Source of the DNA: Cupriavidus sp. U2
GTDB lineage: Bacteria; Pseudomonadota; Gammaproteobacteria; Burkholderiales; Burkholderiaceae
DNA: 64,000 nucleotides
Assembly (NCBI RefSeq): GCF_009663685.2
Contig: NZ_RCOG02000037.1
Span: forward strand, 57,276-121,275
Reading direction: 5' to 3'
Positions 1-10,500 of the stretch are shown here, in pieces. The notes below the pieces were generated by a model. That model was not told where the DNA came from, did no database searches, and worked only from the letters and a program-made list of their open reading frames with translations. Position 1 is the stretch's first letter, and each line of letters starts with the position of its first letter. The position numbers were made by a program, and so were the translations under genes.

Positions 1-820
1 GGCGCGCCGAATCGCTGATCAGCACGTTGATTTCCTTGGCCGCCGCCGCGCTACGCTGCGCCAGCGTGCGCACCTCGCCCGCCACCACGGCGAAGCCACG
101 TCCCTGCTCGCCGGCGCGCGCCGCTTCCACCGCCGCGTTCAGTGCCAGGATGTTGGTCTGGAATGCAATGCCCTCGATCACGGCAATAATGTCGGTCACT
201 TTGCGCGAACTGACGCTGATGGCGTCCATCGTCTGCACCACGTCGCTGACGATGGAACCGCCGCGTTCGGCAATGCCCGACGCCGACGCCGCCAGCCCGT
301 TGGCCGTGCGCGCGCGTTCGGTGTTCTGCTTCACCATGGCGGTCAGTTCGCCCATGCTCGACGCGGTTTCCTGCAGCGTGGCGGCCTGCTCCTCGGTGCG
401 CTGCGACAGATCCGTATTGCCCACCGCGATCTGTTGCGAGGCCGACGAGATCGAATCGCTGGCACCCTTGATGCGCGTGACCAAGTCGGTGAGCATGTCC
501 TCCATCTCGCCCAGGCCGCCCAGCAGCCGGCCGAAGTCGCCGCCGCGCTCGGTCTCGAAATCCTTGCTCAGGTCGCCCGCCGCCACGGTTTCGGCGATGA
601 ATTCGGCCTCCCTGAGCGGTTCCTCGATGGCCCGGGCCAGCCGGAACCAGCAAATCACGCTGAAGACCGGCACGGCAATGGCCAGCGTCCACAGCCAGCT
701 GCGCGTGCTGCCATCGGCCACCTGGCCCAGCGCCAGCACCAGCATGGCTGCCACCAGCAGCACGATTACCCCAAATGCCGCACCCAACCGGGTGCGCATA
801 CTCAAGTTGTCCCAGGCCAT
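1..820 (-). CDS. Methyl-accepting chemotaxis protein, 5' part (3' end outside window)
   Basis: This is the N-terminal 273 codons of a chemoreceptor that passes signals to CheW/CheA; the gene continues past base 1. The ATG at 820 begins MAWDNLSMRTRLG. A first membrane helix lies at about residues 12-35 and a second at about 41-60, with only a few residues between them, so there is no periplasmic ligand-binding domain. A HAMP-like linker follows (EEPLREAEFIAETVAAGD). The conserved cytoplasmic hairpin tip is clear, with EGIAFQTNILALNAAVEAAR followed by AGEQGRGFAVVAGEVR. It lies 78 bases downstream of the VWA gene on the same strand, but nothing ties it functionally to the chelatase genes. Family assignment is secure; the stimulus is unknown. 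Confidence 0.93.
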   Translation of the reverse strand, partial: MAWDNLSMRTRLGAAFGVIVLLVAAMLVLALGQVADGSTRSWLWTLAIAVPVFSVICWFRLARAIEEPLREAEFIAETVAAGDLSKDFETERGGDFGRLLGGLGEMEDMLTDLVTRIKGASDSISSASQQIAVGNTDLSQRTEEQAATLQETASSMGELTAMVKQNTERARTANGLAASASGIAERGGSIVSDVVQTMDAISVSSRKVTDIIAVIEGIAFQTNILALNAAVEAARAGEQGRGFAVVAGEVRTLAQRSAAAAKEINVLISDSAR

Positions 821-898
821 GATCGGTTCCGCTCCTCGATATTTGCCCCAAGTTGCCCGGGGCTATCGATGGACTAACGGCTGGCCTGCGGCAAAACT

Positions 899-1498
899 TT
901 AGGCCCGGATCTGCAGCGAACCGGCGGTCTGGAGATCGGCGCCCCAGGCTTGCGCAAGTTGCCGGCAGCGCCCCAGCGGCAGCGCCTGCCGCTCGACATC
1001 GACCACCACCACGTGGTCGGCCCAGGCAGGACGCGCCGGCGATTCCGTGCTGCGCCCATCGGTCAGCAGCCACAGCCAGCGTTGCTGGGCGGGCCGGCGC
1101 CGGGCCTGCCACGCCAGCAACTGGTCGGCGCGCGCCGTCCCCAGCGACAGTGGCGTGCCGCCGCCGCCCGCAATGGGCCGGATCCAGTCGTCATTCCACG
1201 GCCGGGCACGTGCCGGCGCCAGGCGCACTTCGGCGTGCTGCCCCGCAAAGCAGACCAGCGCGACATCGGCGCGCGCCTGATAGGCCCGCTCCACCAGCCG
1301 CGCCAGCACGCCCTTGGCCAGGGCCAGCGGCTCGCCGTGGGCCATCGAGCCGGAACAGTCGAGCACGAAACAATGCAGCACCCCGGCGCGCGCATCGGCA
1401 CGCCGGAAGCGCAGGTGCGCGGCATCCAGCATCGCGCGGCGCTTGGCGGCCAGCGTGCGTGGCCAGTGAATACGTGCCCCGGACGTGCCGCCGTGCAC
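899..1498 (-). CDS. VWA-domain protein, ChlD/CobT-like chelatase partner
   Basis: A von Willebrand factor A protein of about 199 residues, expected to pair with the AAA+ ATPase encoded just upstream, as ChlD/BchD or CobT do in Mg- or Co-chelatases. The MIDAS motif is visible as LDCSGSM near residue 47, with GGGGTPLS and LLTDGRS further on supplying the other metal-coordinating loops. The start is uncertain: no ATG precedes the domain in this frame, and the GTG at 1498 is the best candidate, though its ribosome site is weak. The open frame runs upstream into the ATPase gene. It is much shorter than ChlD because it lacks the fused inactive AAA domain. The role in metal insertion is inferred from context. 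Confidence 0.8.
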   Translation of the reverse strand: MHGGTSGARIHWPRTLAAKRRAMLDAAHLRFRRADARAGVLHCFVLDCSGSMAHGEPLALAKGVLARLVERAYQARADVALVCFAGQHAEVRLAPARARPWNDDWIRPIAGGGGTPLSLGTARADQLLAWQARRRPAQQRWLWLLTDGRSTESPARPAWADHVVVVDVERQALPLGRCRQLAQAWGADLQTAGSLQIRA

Positions 1499-1578
1499 GG
1501 TCTGCCGTGGGGATGACGGACGGATGGGTTGCCACCGATGGCCGCCGGTCCGGTCGGGCCCGGACGGCCGCCGGTGGC

Positions 1579-2610
1579 TCAGGCTTTTTTTGGTGGCAGC
1601 TTCCCGAACGGCTTCAGCGGCTTGACCTCGGCCATGCCGGCCGCTTGCGGCGGCGGCAAAGCGCCCCAGGGGTTGGCTTGATCCGTGGCCTGGGACTGAG
1701 GTTGCACAGCCGGTGTCTGGCCCGGCTGCGGCGGCGCGCCAGCATGGCGGCGGTGATGGAGCACAAGCTCGGCCACGGCATCCACATGGCCGATGTCGAT
1801 ATCCGCGGCGCCCTGCCATGCGGCCAGTGCACGCGCCGCGCGCAGCATCACCAGGTCGGCGCGCACGCCGTCCACGGCAGCCGCCAGGCACAGCGCGCTG
1901 ACGCGGTCATGCACGGCGTCGCCGAACGGCAGCCCACCAAGCGCCGCGCGGGCACGCACGACCTGGCTGGCCAGCGCCTGCTGGCGCTGCGCCACCCGCG
2001 CGCGGAAGCCATCGGGATCGGCATCGAACGCCAGCCGGGCGCGCACGATCGCCTGGCGCGCGGCCGGGTCCTCGTAGTTCGAGAGGGCCAGCGCCAGCCC
2101 GAAGCGGTCCAGCAGTTGCGGCCGCAGTTCGCCTTCCTCGGGATTCATCGTGCCAACCAGCACGAAGCGCGCCGGATGCTGGTGCGAGACGCCATCGCGC
2201 TCCACCACGTTGACGCCGCTGGCCGCCACGTCGAGCAACTGGTCCACCAGCGGATCGGGCAGCAGGTTCACCTCGTCGACATACAGCACGCCGTCGTGCG
2301 CCCGTGCCAGCAGGCCAGGCTGGAACCGCACCTCGCCCTGCTGCAGCACGTGCCCCAGGTCCAGCGTGCCGGTCAGCTGCTCTTCGCTGGCGCCCAGCGG
2401 CAGCGTCACGAACTGGCCGTGCGGCAGCAATTCGGCCAGCGCCCGCGCCGCCGTGGACTTGGCGGTGCCGCGCGGTCCGGTGACCAGCACACCGCCGATG
2501 CCGGGGTCCACGGCGGCCAGCAGCAGTGCCTGTTGCAGGGATTCCTGCCCCACCAGGGCGCTGAACGGAAAGATCGGGCGCATGGCCGCGCCATCGGCAG
2601 TGTGGGTCAT
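1579..2610 (-). CDS. AAA+ ATPase, magnesium-chelatase ChlI type
   Basis: A 343-residue AAA+ ATPase of the ChlI/BchI type, which would supply the ATP-driven step of metal insertion by the CobN subunit. Walker A is GPRGTAKST at residues 45-53 and Walker B is GVLYVDEVNLL at about 107-117; the sensor-1 region VGTMNPEEGELRPQLLDRFG matches ChlI. The tail is proline- and glutamine-rich and ends in a lysine-rich PLKPFGKLPPKKA. The ATG at 2610 overlaps the cobN stop in an ATGA arrangement (stop 2607-2609), so translation is probably coupled to cobN. A second ATG lies 9 codons downstream. The order cobW-cobN-ATPase-VWA suggests a chelatase of the ChlI/ChlD type instead of CobS/CobT. Confidence 0.9.
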   Translation of the reverse strand: MTHTADGAAMRPIFPFSALVGQESLQQALLLAAVDPGIGGVLVTGPRGTAKSTAARALAELLPHGQFVTLPLGASEEQLTGTLDLGHVLQQGEVRFQPGLLARAHDGVLYVDEVNLLPDPLVDQLLDVAASGVNVVERDGVSHQHPARFVLVGTMNPEEGELRPQLLDRFGLALALSNYEDPAARQAIVRARLAFDADPDGFRARVAQRQQALASQVVRARAALGGLPFGDAVHDRVSALCLAAAVDGVRADLVMLRAARALAAWQGAADIDIGHVDAVAELVLHHRRHAGAPPQPGQTPAVQPQSQATDQANPWGALPPPQAAGMAEVKPLKPFGKLPPKKA

Positions 2611-5600
2611 TGCATCCCTTCCAGACGCTGTTCGTTGTCGAGCAGATGATGGGCGATGCGCTCGCGCTGGTCGCCCGGTTCCTGCCAAAGTCCGCGCTCC
2701 ATGGCTTCCAGCAGGCGCTCGCATATGCCCTGCAGGGCGCGCGGATTGTGCCGCGCCAGGAAATCGCGCGTGGCGTCGTCATGCACGTAGGCGTCGGCCA
2801 CCAGCGCGTATTGGTGATCGCCCACCACGCGGGCGGTGGCGTCGTAGCCGAACAGGTAGTCCACCGTGGCGGCCATTTCGAACGCCCCCTTGTAGCCGTG
2901 CCGCTTCACACCATCGATCCACTTCGGATTGACCACGCGCGAGCGGATCACCCGGGCGATCTCCTCGCCCAGCGTCCGCACGCGCGGAGCCGCCGGGTTG
3001 GCGTGGTCGCCATGATAGATGGCCGGCTGCGTGCCGCCCAGATGGCGCACGGCCGCCACCATGCCGCCCTGGAACTGGTAGTAGTCGTTGGCGTCCAGGA
3101 TGTCGTGCTCGCGATTGTCCTGGTTTTGCAGCACCACGTCGATCTCTGCCAGCCGCGCGGCAAACGTGTCGCGGGCCTCCACGCCATCGGCCTGCTGGCC
3201 GTAGGCATAACCGCCTGCGTGCAGGTAGGCGTGCGCCAGGTCGCCATCGGTCTGCCAGCGCCGCCCATCGATCAGCGCCTGCAGGCCCGTGCCATAGTCG
3301 CCAGGCCGCGCGCCGAATACGCGCCAGCTGGCGCGTTCCAGCGCGGCGTCGGCGTCCACGCCCTGCGCCGTCAGCGCAAGCTGTTCGGCCAGCACGCGGG
3401 CGCGGATCGGGTTGATGTCCTCGGGCTCGTCCAGCGCCGCCACCGCCCGCACGGCGGCATCGAAAATCGCCACCAGGTTGGCGAATGCATCGCGGAAAAA
3501 TCCGGACACCCGCAGCGTCACGTCCACGCGCGGGCGGTTGAAGATCGCCATCGGCAGGATCTCGAAATCGACCACGCGATGGCTGCCATGCGCCCATTTG
3601 GGCCGTACGCCCAGCAGCGCCATGGCCTGCGCGATATCGTCGCCGCCGGTGCGCATGGTGGCCGTGCCCCAGACCGACAAGCCCACCGCACGCGGATACT
3701 CGCCGTGCTCCTGCAGGTGCCGCTCGATCAGCTGGTCGGCCGCGCGCAGGCCCAGCGTCCAGGCGGTGCGCGTAGGCACGGCGCGCGTGTCGACCGAATA
3801 GAAGTTGCGTCCGGTGGGCAGCACGTCTGGACGGCCGCGCGACGGCGCGCCGCTGGGCCCGGCGGGTACGAAGCGGCCCGCCAGCCCGCGCGCCAGTTGC
3901 AGCAGCTCCTGCGGCCCGCAGGCATCGAGCCGCGGGGCCACCTGCTCGCGCAGGCGCGCCAGCACGGCCGCCGATCGCGGCCCGACCGGCACGTCGTCGT
4001 CCAGCAGGCGCAATGCCAGCATTTCCAGCCGCTCACGCGTATCGCCGTGATGGCGCCACGGCGCGGCATCCACGGCGGCCAGCGCCTCGGGGCGGGGTCC
4101 GGTCCAGGGCGCGGCCCAGTCGGCGTCGAGCGGATCGAAGCCGTCGCCCAGTGACAGGTCCGCCGCCAGCGCGCCCAGCAGGCTGGCCCGTCCATCGCGC
4201 CCATCCCCCACCGGAAAGCGCGCCAGCGCAGCCAGCGTATCGCGGCGCTGGCGGCCCTGCGGCGATTGCCCGAACACATGCAGGCCGTCGCGAATCTGGG
4301 ACTCCTTCAGTTCGCACAGCCAGGCATCGGTACGATTCAGCAGCGCGTCTTCCTCGTCGCCACTGGCCGGGGCGTCGATGCCGAGTTCACGATGCAGCTG
4401 CTGGCCGACGATCGATTTCAGGATCTCGCGGCGCAGCAGCTTCGCGCGGCGCGGGTCCACGGTCAGCGCCTCGTGGTATTCGTCCACCTGGCGCTCCAGG
4501 TCCTGCAGCGGGCCGTAGTTCTCGGCGCGCGTAAGCGGCGGCATCAGGTGATCGATGATCACGGCCTGGGTGCGCCGCTTGGCCTGCGCGCCCTCGCCCG
4601 GGTCATTGACGATAAACGGATACAGGTGCGGCAGCGGGCCCAGGATCGCATCGGGCCAGCAGGCCTCCGACAGCGCCACGCTCTTGCCGGGTAGCCATTC
4701 CAGGTTGCCATGCTTGCCGACATGCACCACGGCATCGATGCCGAAGGTGTGCCGCAGCCAGAAATAGAACGCCAGGTAGCCGTGCGGCGGCACCAGTTCG
4801 GCATCGTGATAGCTGGCGTAGTCGTCCACGCCATATGCCCGCGCGGGCTGGATGCCGACAAACACGTTGCCGGTGCGCACGCCGGCGATCATGAAGCGGC
4901 CATCTCGCACCATCGGATCGGCATCGGGGCTGCCCCAGCGGGCGGCGATGGCGTCCTGGTTGGCCTGCGGCAGCTGCGCCAGCCACGCCAGGTAGTCAGC
5001 CATCGCCACGCTCTGGAACGCCGGGCGCCACGCATGCTGCGCCACATCGTTGGTCACGCCGCGCATCAGGCCCTGCATCAGCGCGTCGCCATCGGCGGGC
5101 AGCGGCCCCACGGCATAGCCGGCAGCCTTCAGCATGGCCAGAATCTGCACGACCGACGCCGGCGTGTCGAGCCCGACACCATTGCCGATGCGTCCTTCGC
5201 TGGCCGGGTAGTTGGCCAGGATCAGCGCCAGGCGCTTTTCGGCGGCTGGCAGCGTGCGCAGCCGGCACCAGCGGCGCGCCAGTTCGGCGACGAAACCCCC
5301 GCGTTCGGCGTCGGGCCGATAGCGCACCACATCGACTTCGGTATGCGGGCACCGATACGCCAGCCCCTTGAAGCTCACCGCGCGCGTGATGATGCGGCCA
5401 TCGACCTCGGGCATCGCCACGTGCATCGCCACGTCGCGCGTGCCCAGGCCCTGGCTGTCGGCCAGCCAGTCCTCGCGATTGCCGCCACTCAGGATCACCT
5501 GCAGCACCGGCGCGTCGTTGGCCAGCGGACTATCGGCTTCGCCAGCCGTGTCGAGCGACGCCACCGAAAACGCCGTGGTATTGAGCACCAGCGAGACGCC

Positions 5601-6389
5601 GTGCGCGTCGCACAGCCGCTGCAGCACCTCGCGGCAGATCGGCTCCTTGAGCGAGCTGACGGCCAGCGGCAGCGGACACAGGCCGGCATCGAGCAACGCC
5701 TGGGCCATCGCATCGAACACGTCGGTATTGCCGGCCTGCAGGTGCGACCGGTAGAACAGCAGCGCCACCACGGGCGCACCGGCCAGCCCGCGCGCCGCCC
5801 ATTCGCGCTGCCAGTCTTGCACTGTGGCCACGCCATGATCGCGATGGTAAAGCGCCGCCTGCGGCAGCACCTGTGCCGGCAGCACCGGCGCCGTGTGCCC
5901 ATAGGCATGCTGGCCCAGGCAGCGGAAGAACTGCTCGGCATTGGCCGCCCCGCCCTCGCGCAGATAGCGCCAGAGCTGGTGCGACAGCGCAAGGGGTGCG
6001 CTGCCAAGCCGCGCGAGGTTGTCGTCCTCGTCCAGGTCGCCCGACAACATCACCAGCAACTGGCCGCGTGCGCGCGCCAGTTCGGGCAGCCGCTGCAGCC
6101 CGTAGGCCCAGTCACTGGCTCCGCCCAGGTGGTCCACCACCACCACCCGCGCGTGCTGCAGCACGTCGTCGATATAGAGATCGAGCGACGCCGGCTGGCG
6201 CAGGTACATCTGGTTGGCCAGCCGCACGCTCGGATACTCGGCGCCCAGCCGGGGCACGGCGGCGGCCAGCAGCGACAGCGTGGTGTCGGCCGCGCTCAGG
6301 ATGACGATATCGCCCGGCGTCTGCGCGATGCGCAGCACCACGGCGCTGTCTTCGACAAAGCCGCCGGGCCGGGTGGACAGCAGGTGCAT
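2607..6389 (-). CDS. cobN: Cobaltochelatase large subunit CobN
   Basis: Large metal-binding subunit (1260 residues) of a CobN/BchH-type chelatase that inserts Co2+ into the corrin ring (hydrogenobyrinic acid a,c-diamide) in aerobic cobalamin synthesis. Family-typical stretches include VVHVGKHGNLEWLPGKSVAL in the middle, SVDTRAVPTRTAWTLG, and GFFRDAFANLVAIFDAAVRA in the C-terminal half. The length matches the family and I see no signal peptide, so it should be cytoplasmic. The ATG at 6389, giving MHLLSTRPGGFVED, is chosen because the protein then starts just before the first conserved strand; the frame is open further upstream into cobW. It lies 29 bases downstream of cobW and overlaps the next gene by 4 bases. 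Confidence 0.95.
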   Translation of the reverse strand: MHLLSTRPGGFVEDSAVVLRIAQTPGDIVILSAADTTLSLLAAAVPRLGAEYPSVRLANQMYLRQPASLDLYIDDVLQHARVVVVDHLGGASDWAYGLQRLPELARARGQLLVMLSGDLDEDDNLARLGSAPLALSHQLWRYLREGGAANAEQFFRCLGQHAYGHTAPVLPAQVLPQAALYHRDHGVATVQDWQREWAARGLAGAPVVALLFYRSHLQAGNTDVFDAMAQALLDAGLCPLPLAVSSLKEPICREVLQRLCDAHGVSLVLNTTAFSVASLDTAGEADSPLANDAPVLQVILSGGNREDWLADSQGLGTRDVAMHVAMPEVDGRIITRAVSFKGLAYRCPHTEVDVVRYRPDAERGGFVAELARRWCRLRTLPAAEKRLALILANYPASEGRIGNGVGLDTPASVVQILAMLKAAGYAVGPLPADGDALMQGLMRGVTNDVAQHAWRPAFQSVAMADYLAWLAQLPQANQDAIAARWGSPDADPMVRDGRFMIAGVRTGNVFVGIQPARAYGVDDYASYHDAELVPPHGYLAFYFWLRHTFGIDAVVHVGKHGNLEWLPGKSVALSEACWPDAILGPLPHLYPFIVNDPGEGAQAKRRTQAVIIDHLMPPLTRAENYGPLQDLERQVDEYHEALTVDPRRAKLLRREILKSIVGQQLHRELGIDAPASGDEEDALLNRTDAWLCELKESQIRDGLHVFGQSPQGRQRRDTLAALARFPVGDGRDGRASLLGALAADLSLGDGFDPLDADWAAPWTGPRPEALAAVDAAPWRHHGDTRERLEMLALRLLDDDVPVGPRSAAVLARLREQVAPRLDACGPQELLQLARGLAGRFVPAGPSGAPSRGRPDVLPTGRNFYSVDTRAVPTRTAWTLGLRAADQLIERHLQEHGEYPRAVGLSVWGTATMRTGGDDIAQAMALLGVRPKWAHGSHRVVDFEILPMAIFNRPRVDVTLRVSGFFRDAFANLVAIFDAAVRAVAALDEPEDINPIRARVLAEQLALTAQGVDADAALERASWRVFGARPGDYGTGLQALIDGRRWQTDGDLAHAYLHAGGYAYGQQADGVEARDTFAARLAEIDVVLQNQDNREHDILDANDYYQFQGGMVAAVRHLGGTQPAIYHGDHANPAAPRVRTLGEEIARVIRSRVVNPKWIDGVKRHGYKGAFEMAATVDYLFGYDATARVVGDHQYALVADAYVHDDATRDFLARHNPRALQGICERLLEAMERGLWQEPGDQRERIAHHLLDNEQRLEGMQ

Positions 6390-6418
6390 CGCCTGGGTCG
6401 CTTCGACTGCGTCAGCGG

Positions 6419-7483
6419 TCAGCGCGCCAGCGCGGCATCCAGCGACGCCTGCAGCACCGCGCCGTCGAGTTCCTGGCCGATCAGCACCACGCGCGTGCCC
6501 TGCGGCTCGCCGGCACGCCACGCGCGGTCGAAATAGCTGTCAAAACGCTGGCCCACGCCATGCAGCACCAGCCGCATGGCCTTGCCCGGCAGCGTGGCAA
6601 AGCCCTTTACGCGATAGATCGTATGCGCCGCCACCAGCTTTTGCAGTGCGGCCACCAGTGCATCCCGGTCCACCGTGCCGGCATGGACCACCACCGATTC
6701 GAACGCGTCGTGATGGTGATCGGCATGGTCGGGGTCGTCGGCACTGCCATGATGGTCGGGGCGCAGGTGAATCGTATCTTCCGACGCGCGCTGCAGGCCC
6801 AGCAGCATGCCGACGTCGAGCTTGCCAGCCTGCGCCGGCACGATCTTGACCTCTGCCGGGATCTCGGGCCGCACCAGCGCTTCCACGCTGGCGATCTGCG
6901 CGGCGTCCATCAGGTCGGTCTTGTTCAGGATCACCAGGTCGGCGCTGGCCAGCTGGTCTTCGAACAGTTCATGCAGCGGCGACTCATGGTCCAGGTTCGG
7001 ATCGGCGCGACGTTGCGCGTCCACCGCCACCGGATTGGCGGCGAACTGGCCGGCCGCCGCGGCCGGCCCATCGACCACCGTGACCACCGAATCCACCGTG
7101 AAGGCATTGCGGATGCTGGGCCAGTGGAAGGCCTGCACCAGCGGCTTGGGCAGCGCCAGGCCCGACGTTTCGATCAGCACGTGGTCGATCTGGTCGCGCC
7201 GCTCCAGCAGCTGCTCCATGACGGGGAAGAATTCCTCCTGCACGGTGCAGCACAGGCAGCCATTGGCCAGTTCGTACAGCTGGCCCGTGGGCTCGCCCGC
7301 GTCGTCGCAGCCAATACCGCAACCTTTCAGGATTTCGCCGTCGATGCCCAGTTCGCCAAATTCGTTGACGATCACCGCGATGCGGCGGCCATTGGCGTGA
7401 TCGAGGATATGGCGCAGCAGCGTGGTCTTGCCGCTGCCAAGAAAGCCCGTGACGATGGTGGCCGGAATCTTGGAGGTTTGCAT
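6419..7483 (-). CDS. cobW: CobW-type G3E GTPase, metal chaperone
   Basis: A 354-residue G3E-family GTPase, thought to deliver cobalt (or zinc in the COG0523 relatives) to client enzymes. The P-loop GFLGSGKTT is at residues 13-21. The CxCC metal motif, CLCC, is at residues 76-79, followed by the switch region LIETSGLALP and the base-recognition motif NKTD. A histidine-rich stretch (HADHHHD near residue 252) fits metal handling. The CobW C-terminal domain is present (YRVKGFATLPG). The strong match to the family start supports the ATG at 7483. It sits between two CobN-type genes on the same strand, 29 bases before cobN, so it probably belongs to one chelatase operon. Confidence 0.95.
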   Translation of the reverse strand: MQTSKIPATIVTGFLGSGKTTLLRHILDHANGRRIAVIVNEFGELGIDGEILKGCGIGCDDAGEPTGQLYELANGCLCCTVQEEFFPVMEQLLERRDQIDHVLIETSGLALPKPLVQAFHWPSIRNAFTVDSVVTVVDGPAAAAGQFAANPVAVDAQRRADPNLDHESPLHELFEDQLASADLVILNKTDLMDAAQIASVEALVRPEIPAEVKIVPAQAGKLDVGMLLGLQRASEDTIHLRPDHHGSADDPDHADHHHDAFESVVVHAGTVDRDALVAALQKLVAAHTIYRVKGFATLPGKAMRLVLHGVGQRFDSYFDRAWRAGEPQGTRVVLIGQELDGAVLQASLDAALAR

Positions 7484-7570
7484 GGAGGCTCGGGCGGAAT
7501 TTGCGAAGGCGATCAGGATACGGAGATCGGAAGGGGCTGTCTATTTGCATGTGAGGACGGGCTGCGGCCG

Positions 7571-10500
7571 CTAACGCCTGCCTCTGCGCCACGCGGCGAT
7601 GGCACCGGCGCCGATCGTCAGCGCCGCCAGCATCAGCGCGAACGCCAGGTGCCGCGCGCGTTCGGCGGGCGCTGCCGACACCGGTACGGCCTGTGGCGCC
7701 AGCCGCTGGCCGGTCACGTGTTCCGTGTCCGACTGTGCGATGGCCGGCGCGGCAGGCACGACAGAGGTCGCGGGCACCGGATGCACCGGCGCGGCCTTCG
7801 TCTCCGATGGCGAAGGCCGCGCCTTGGCGCCCTGCCCGGCCGGCGCCACCACCGCATCGGCAAGTTCCCGGCCCAACGCCCTCATGTCGATCCGCGCGGC
7901 CTTGCCCTGCTGGGCGACATGCGCCATCAGCACCGGGTTGCCGCAGGTGTTGGCGGTGCATGACAGCCCATCGCGTTGCACGCTTTCCGCGTACTGGCGC
8001 AGCAGTTCGCGGCGCTCGGCATCGGTGAAGCGGTAGCTGCCCTGGCGATCCACTTCCAGCAGGCGCGCCAGAATGCCCTGCCGCGCGTGCGGATTGGCCG
8101 CGCGGAAGAACGCGTCCATGCCCATGCCAAGCTTGTCGGCCACATAGACGTCGTAGGTCTGCTGCCAGAATGCGCCCGGCATCTGCTCAGGCACCGTCGC
8201 CTGGAAACCGTACAGGTGCTCCACTTCCTTGTACATCTCGCGGGCACCCGCGTAGCCCGACCGCTGCATCGCGGCGATCCACTTCGGATTCCATTGCCGC
8301 GCGTTCAACTCGGTGGCCAGCCACGTGCGCGCATCGACGGTCTGCGTCTGCCCTTCCCGGCGCAGATTGTGCAGCCACAGGGGCGGCGCGGTGCCGCTGA
8401 CCGCGCGCGTGGCGGCCGTCAGCCCGCCCGCGTACTGGTAGGTATCGTCGTTGTCCAGCGCCCCGTAAAGCGTGCTGGTGCGCGAGAACAGCACTGCCTG
8501 GTTCGATTTCAGATGGCCGGCCAGCGCCCCCGGTGCCGATTCGCCCCAGCCGTCGGCCGAATACGCGAAGTTCATATAGCGCAGGTACTGGCGGGCCAGG
8601 CCATCGGGCGGCCCCTGGGCGTCGCGGCTTTGCTCGACCATCTGCTGCACGCCGATCGCGTAGTTGCCCGGTTTCGCCGCGAATACGCGCGCCCGCGCCA
8701 GCCTGCCGGCCTGCTCCGGCCCGATGCCCTGCCGGGCCAGCTCCGCGGCGACGTCCCGGTCATGGCGGCTAATTGCATTATTTCCGGCAGCGGCGGCCAG
8801 CCGGGCGGCCTTGTCCAGCAGTGCGATCTTGTCGCCAAACCCGTCGCGGTAAATGCCGGACGTGGTCAGCAGCACGTTCACGCGCGGTCGGCCCAGTTCG
8901 GCATCGGGAATCAACCGCACGTCCTCGACATTGCCGCGCGCATTCCACACAGGTTCCACGCCCATCAGGTACAGCGCCTCGGCTTCCATGGCGCCCTGAT
9001 GGCGTTCGGTCTCGCCATACCAGAGCACCATCGACACCGTTTCGGGCCAGTTGCCGTGTTCGCGCCGGAAGCGTTCCAGCGTCTGCCCGGCCATCGTCTT
9101 GCCCAGCGCCCAGGCGGCGCGCGTGGGAATCCGGGCGCCGTCGAAAGCGTGCAGGTTGCGCCCGGTTGGCAGGCTGTCGGCCACGCGCACGGGATCACCC
9201 AATGGCCCGCTGGGCAGATAGCGGCCAGACAGCACCGTGATCAGCCCATCCAGTTCGGCCTGGGGCGATGCACGCAAGTCCGCCAGCCATTGCCGGCCAG
9301 CGTCCAGCGCACGGCGCGCATCGTCGCCGATGCCCTCCGCCAGGGCCGGTTGGCGGCCTGCCACCAGATCGGCGGCCCAGGCGTGCAAACGCGCCGGATC
9401 GGTCCTGGTGCGGGCGCCCAGCATCATCGCCAGCGCGTCGGCCTGATCGGCGGGCGCGGGCATCTGGCCCAGCACGTGGATGCCCAGCGGCATCGGCTCG
9501 GCCTCCACCTTGTGCAGGAAGGCATGCACGACCGGCTCGATGGTGTCCCACGGTGCGTTGACGTCCAGCCCCAGTTGGCGGTCCAGCTTCAGTGTCCGGA
9601 TCTGTTCCAGCGCCTGCTTGCGGTACTGCGCCGACAGATCGGGCGCGCTGTCCTGCGTGGCATCGGCCTGTTCGATGGCTTCGTCCAGCGATGCCAGCAC
9701 CGGCGGCTGTCCGGCGGCAGCCAGCAGCGGCGCCAGGTGGCTCACCAGTACCGCCGCACTGCGGCGCCTGGCCTGGATGGCCTCGCCGCCGCCATCCTGG
9801 ATATAGATATAGGCATTCGGCAGGTCGCCCAGCAGGACTTCGGCGGCCTCGTCGCCAGATTGGCCCACCTGCTTGCCCGGCAGCCATTCCAGGGTGCCAT
9901 GGCGCCCGACATGTACCACGGCGTCGGCGCCAAACGCATGCCGGTACCACAGGTAGGCGGCCACATAGGAATGCGGCGGCGGCGTGATGGTGTCGTGCGC
10001 GGCGTCCATCGCCCTGTCGAAGGTCGAACGCAGCGGTTGCGGGCCGACGAACACATTGCCGAAGAACAGACCCGGCACCACGAAGGCCGGCGCCCCGTTG
10101 GCATCGTGCGTCCGCATCAACGGGTTGCGTTCGGGCGGCCCCCAGGCGCGCACCACCGCATCGCGGAACCTCGCCGGCAAGGTATCGAACCAGCGGCGGT
10201 ACTGCGCCAGCGGCACCAGCTTGACGTGCCCGGCGCGCACCATGCGATCGAGTTCGCCGGGCGACCAGGTCTCCACGTTGCGGCCGTTGGCCTCCAGCAG
10301 CGCGGTCAGCGTGGCGGTGTCGGGCATGTCGCGCCCGGTGTCGTAGCCGGCGGCCTGCAGCCGCTGCAGGATCTGCGCAAGCGTGGGCAGCGTCGCCAGA
10401 TAGCTCGCGCCAATGTTGCCGCGTCCCGGCGGATTGTTGTAGTAAAGCACGGCCACATGCTTGCGCGCAGCCGGTTTGTCCTGCAGCGCAATCCAGCGCC

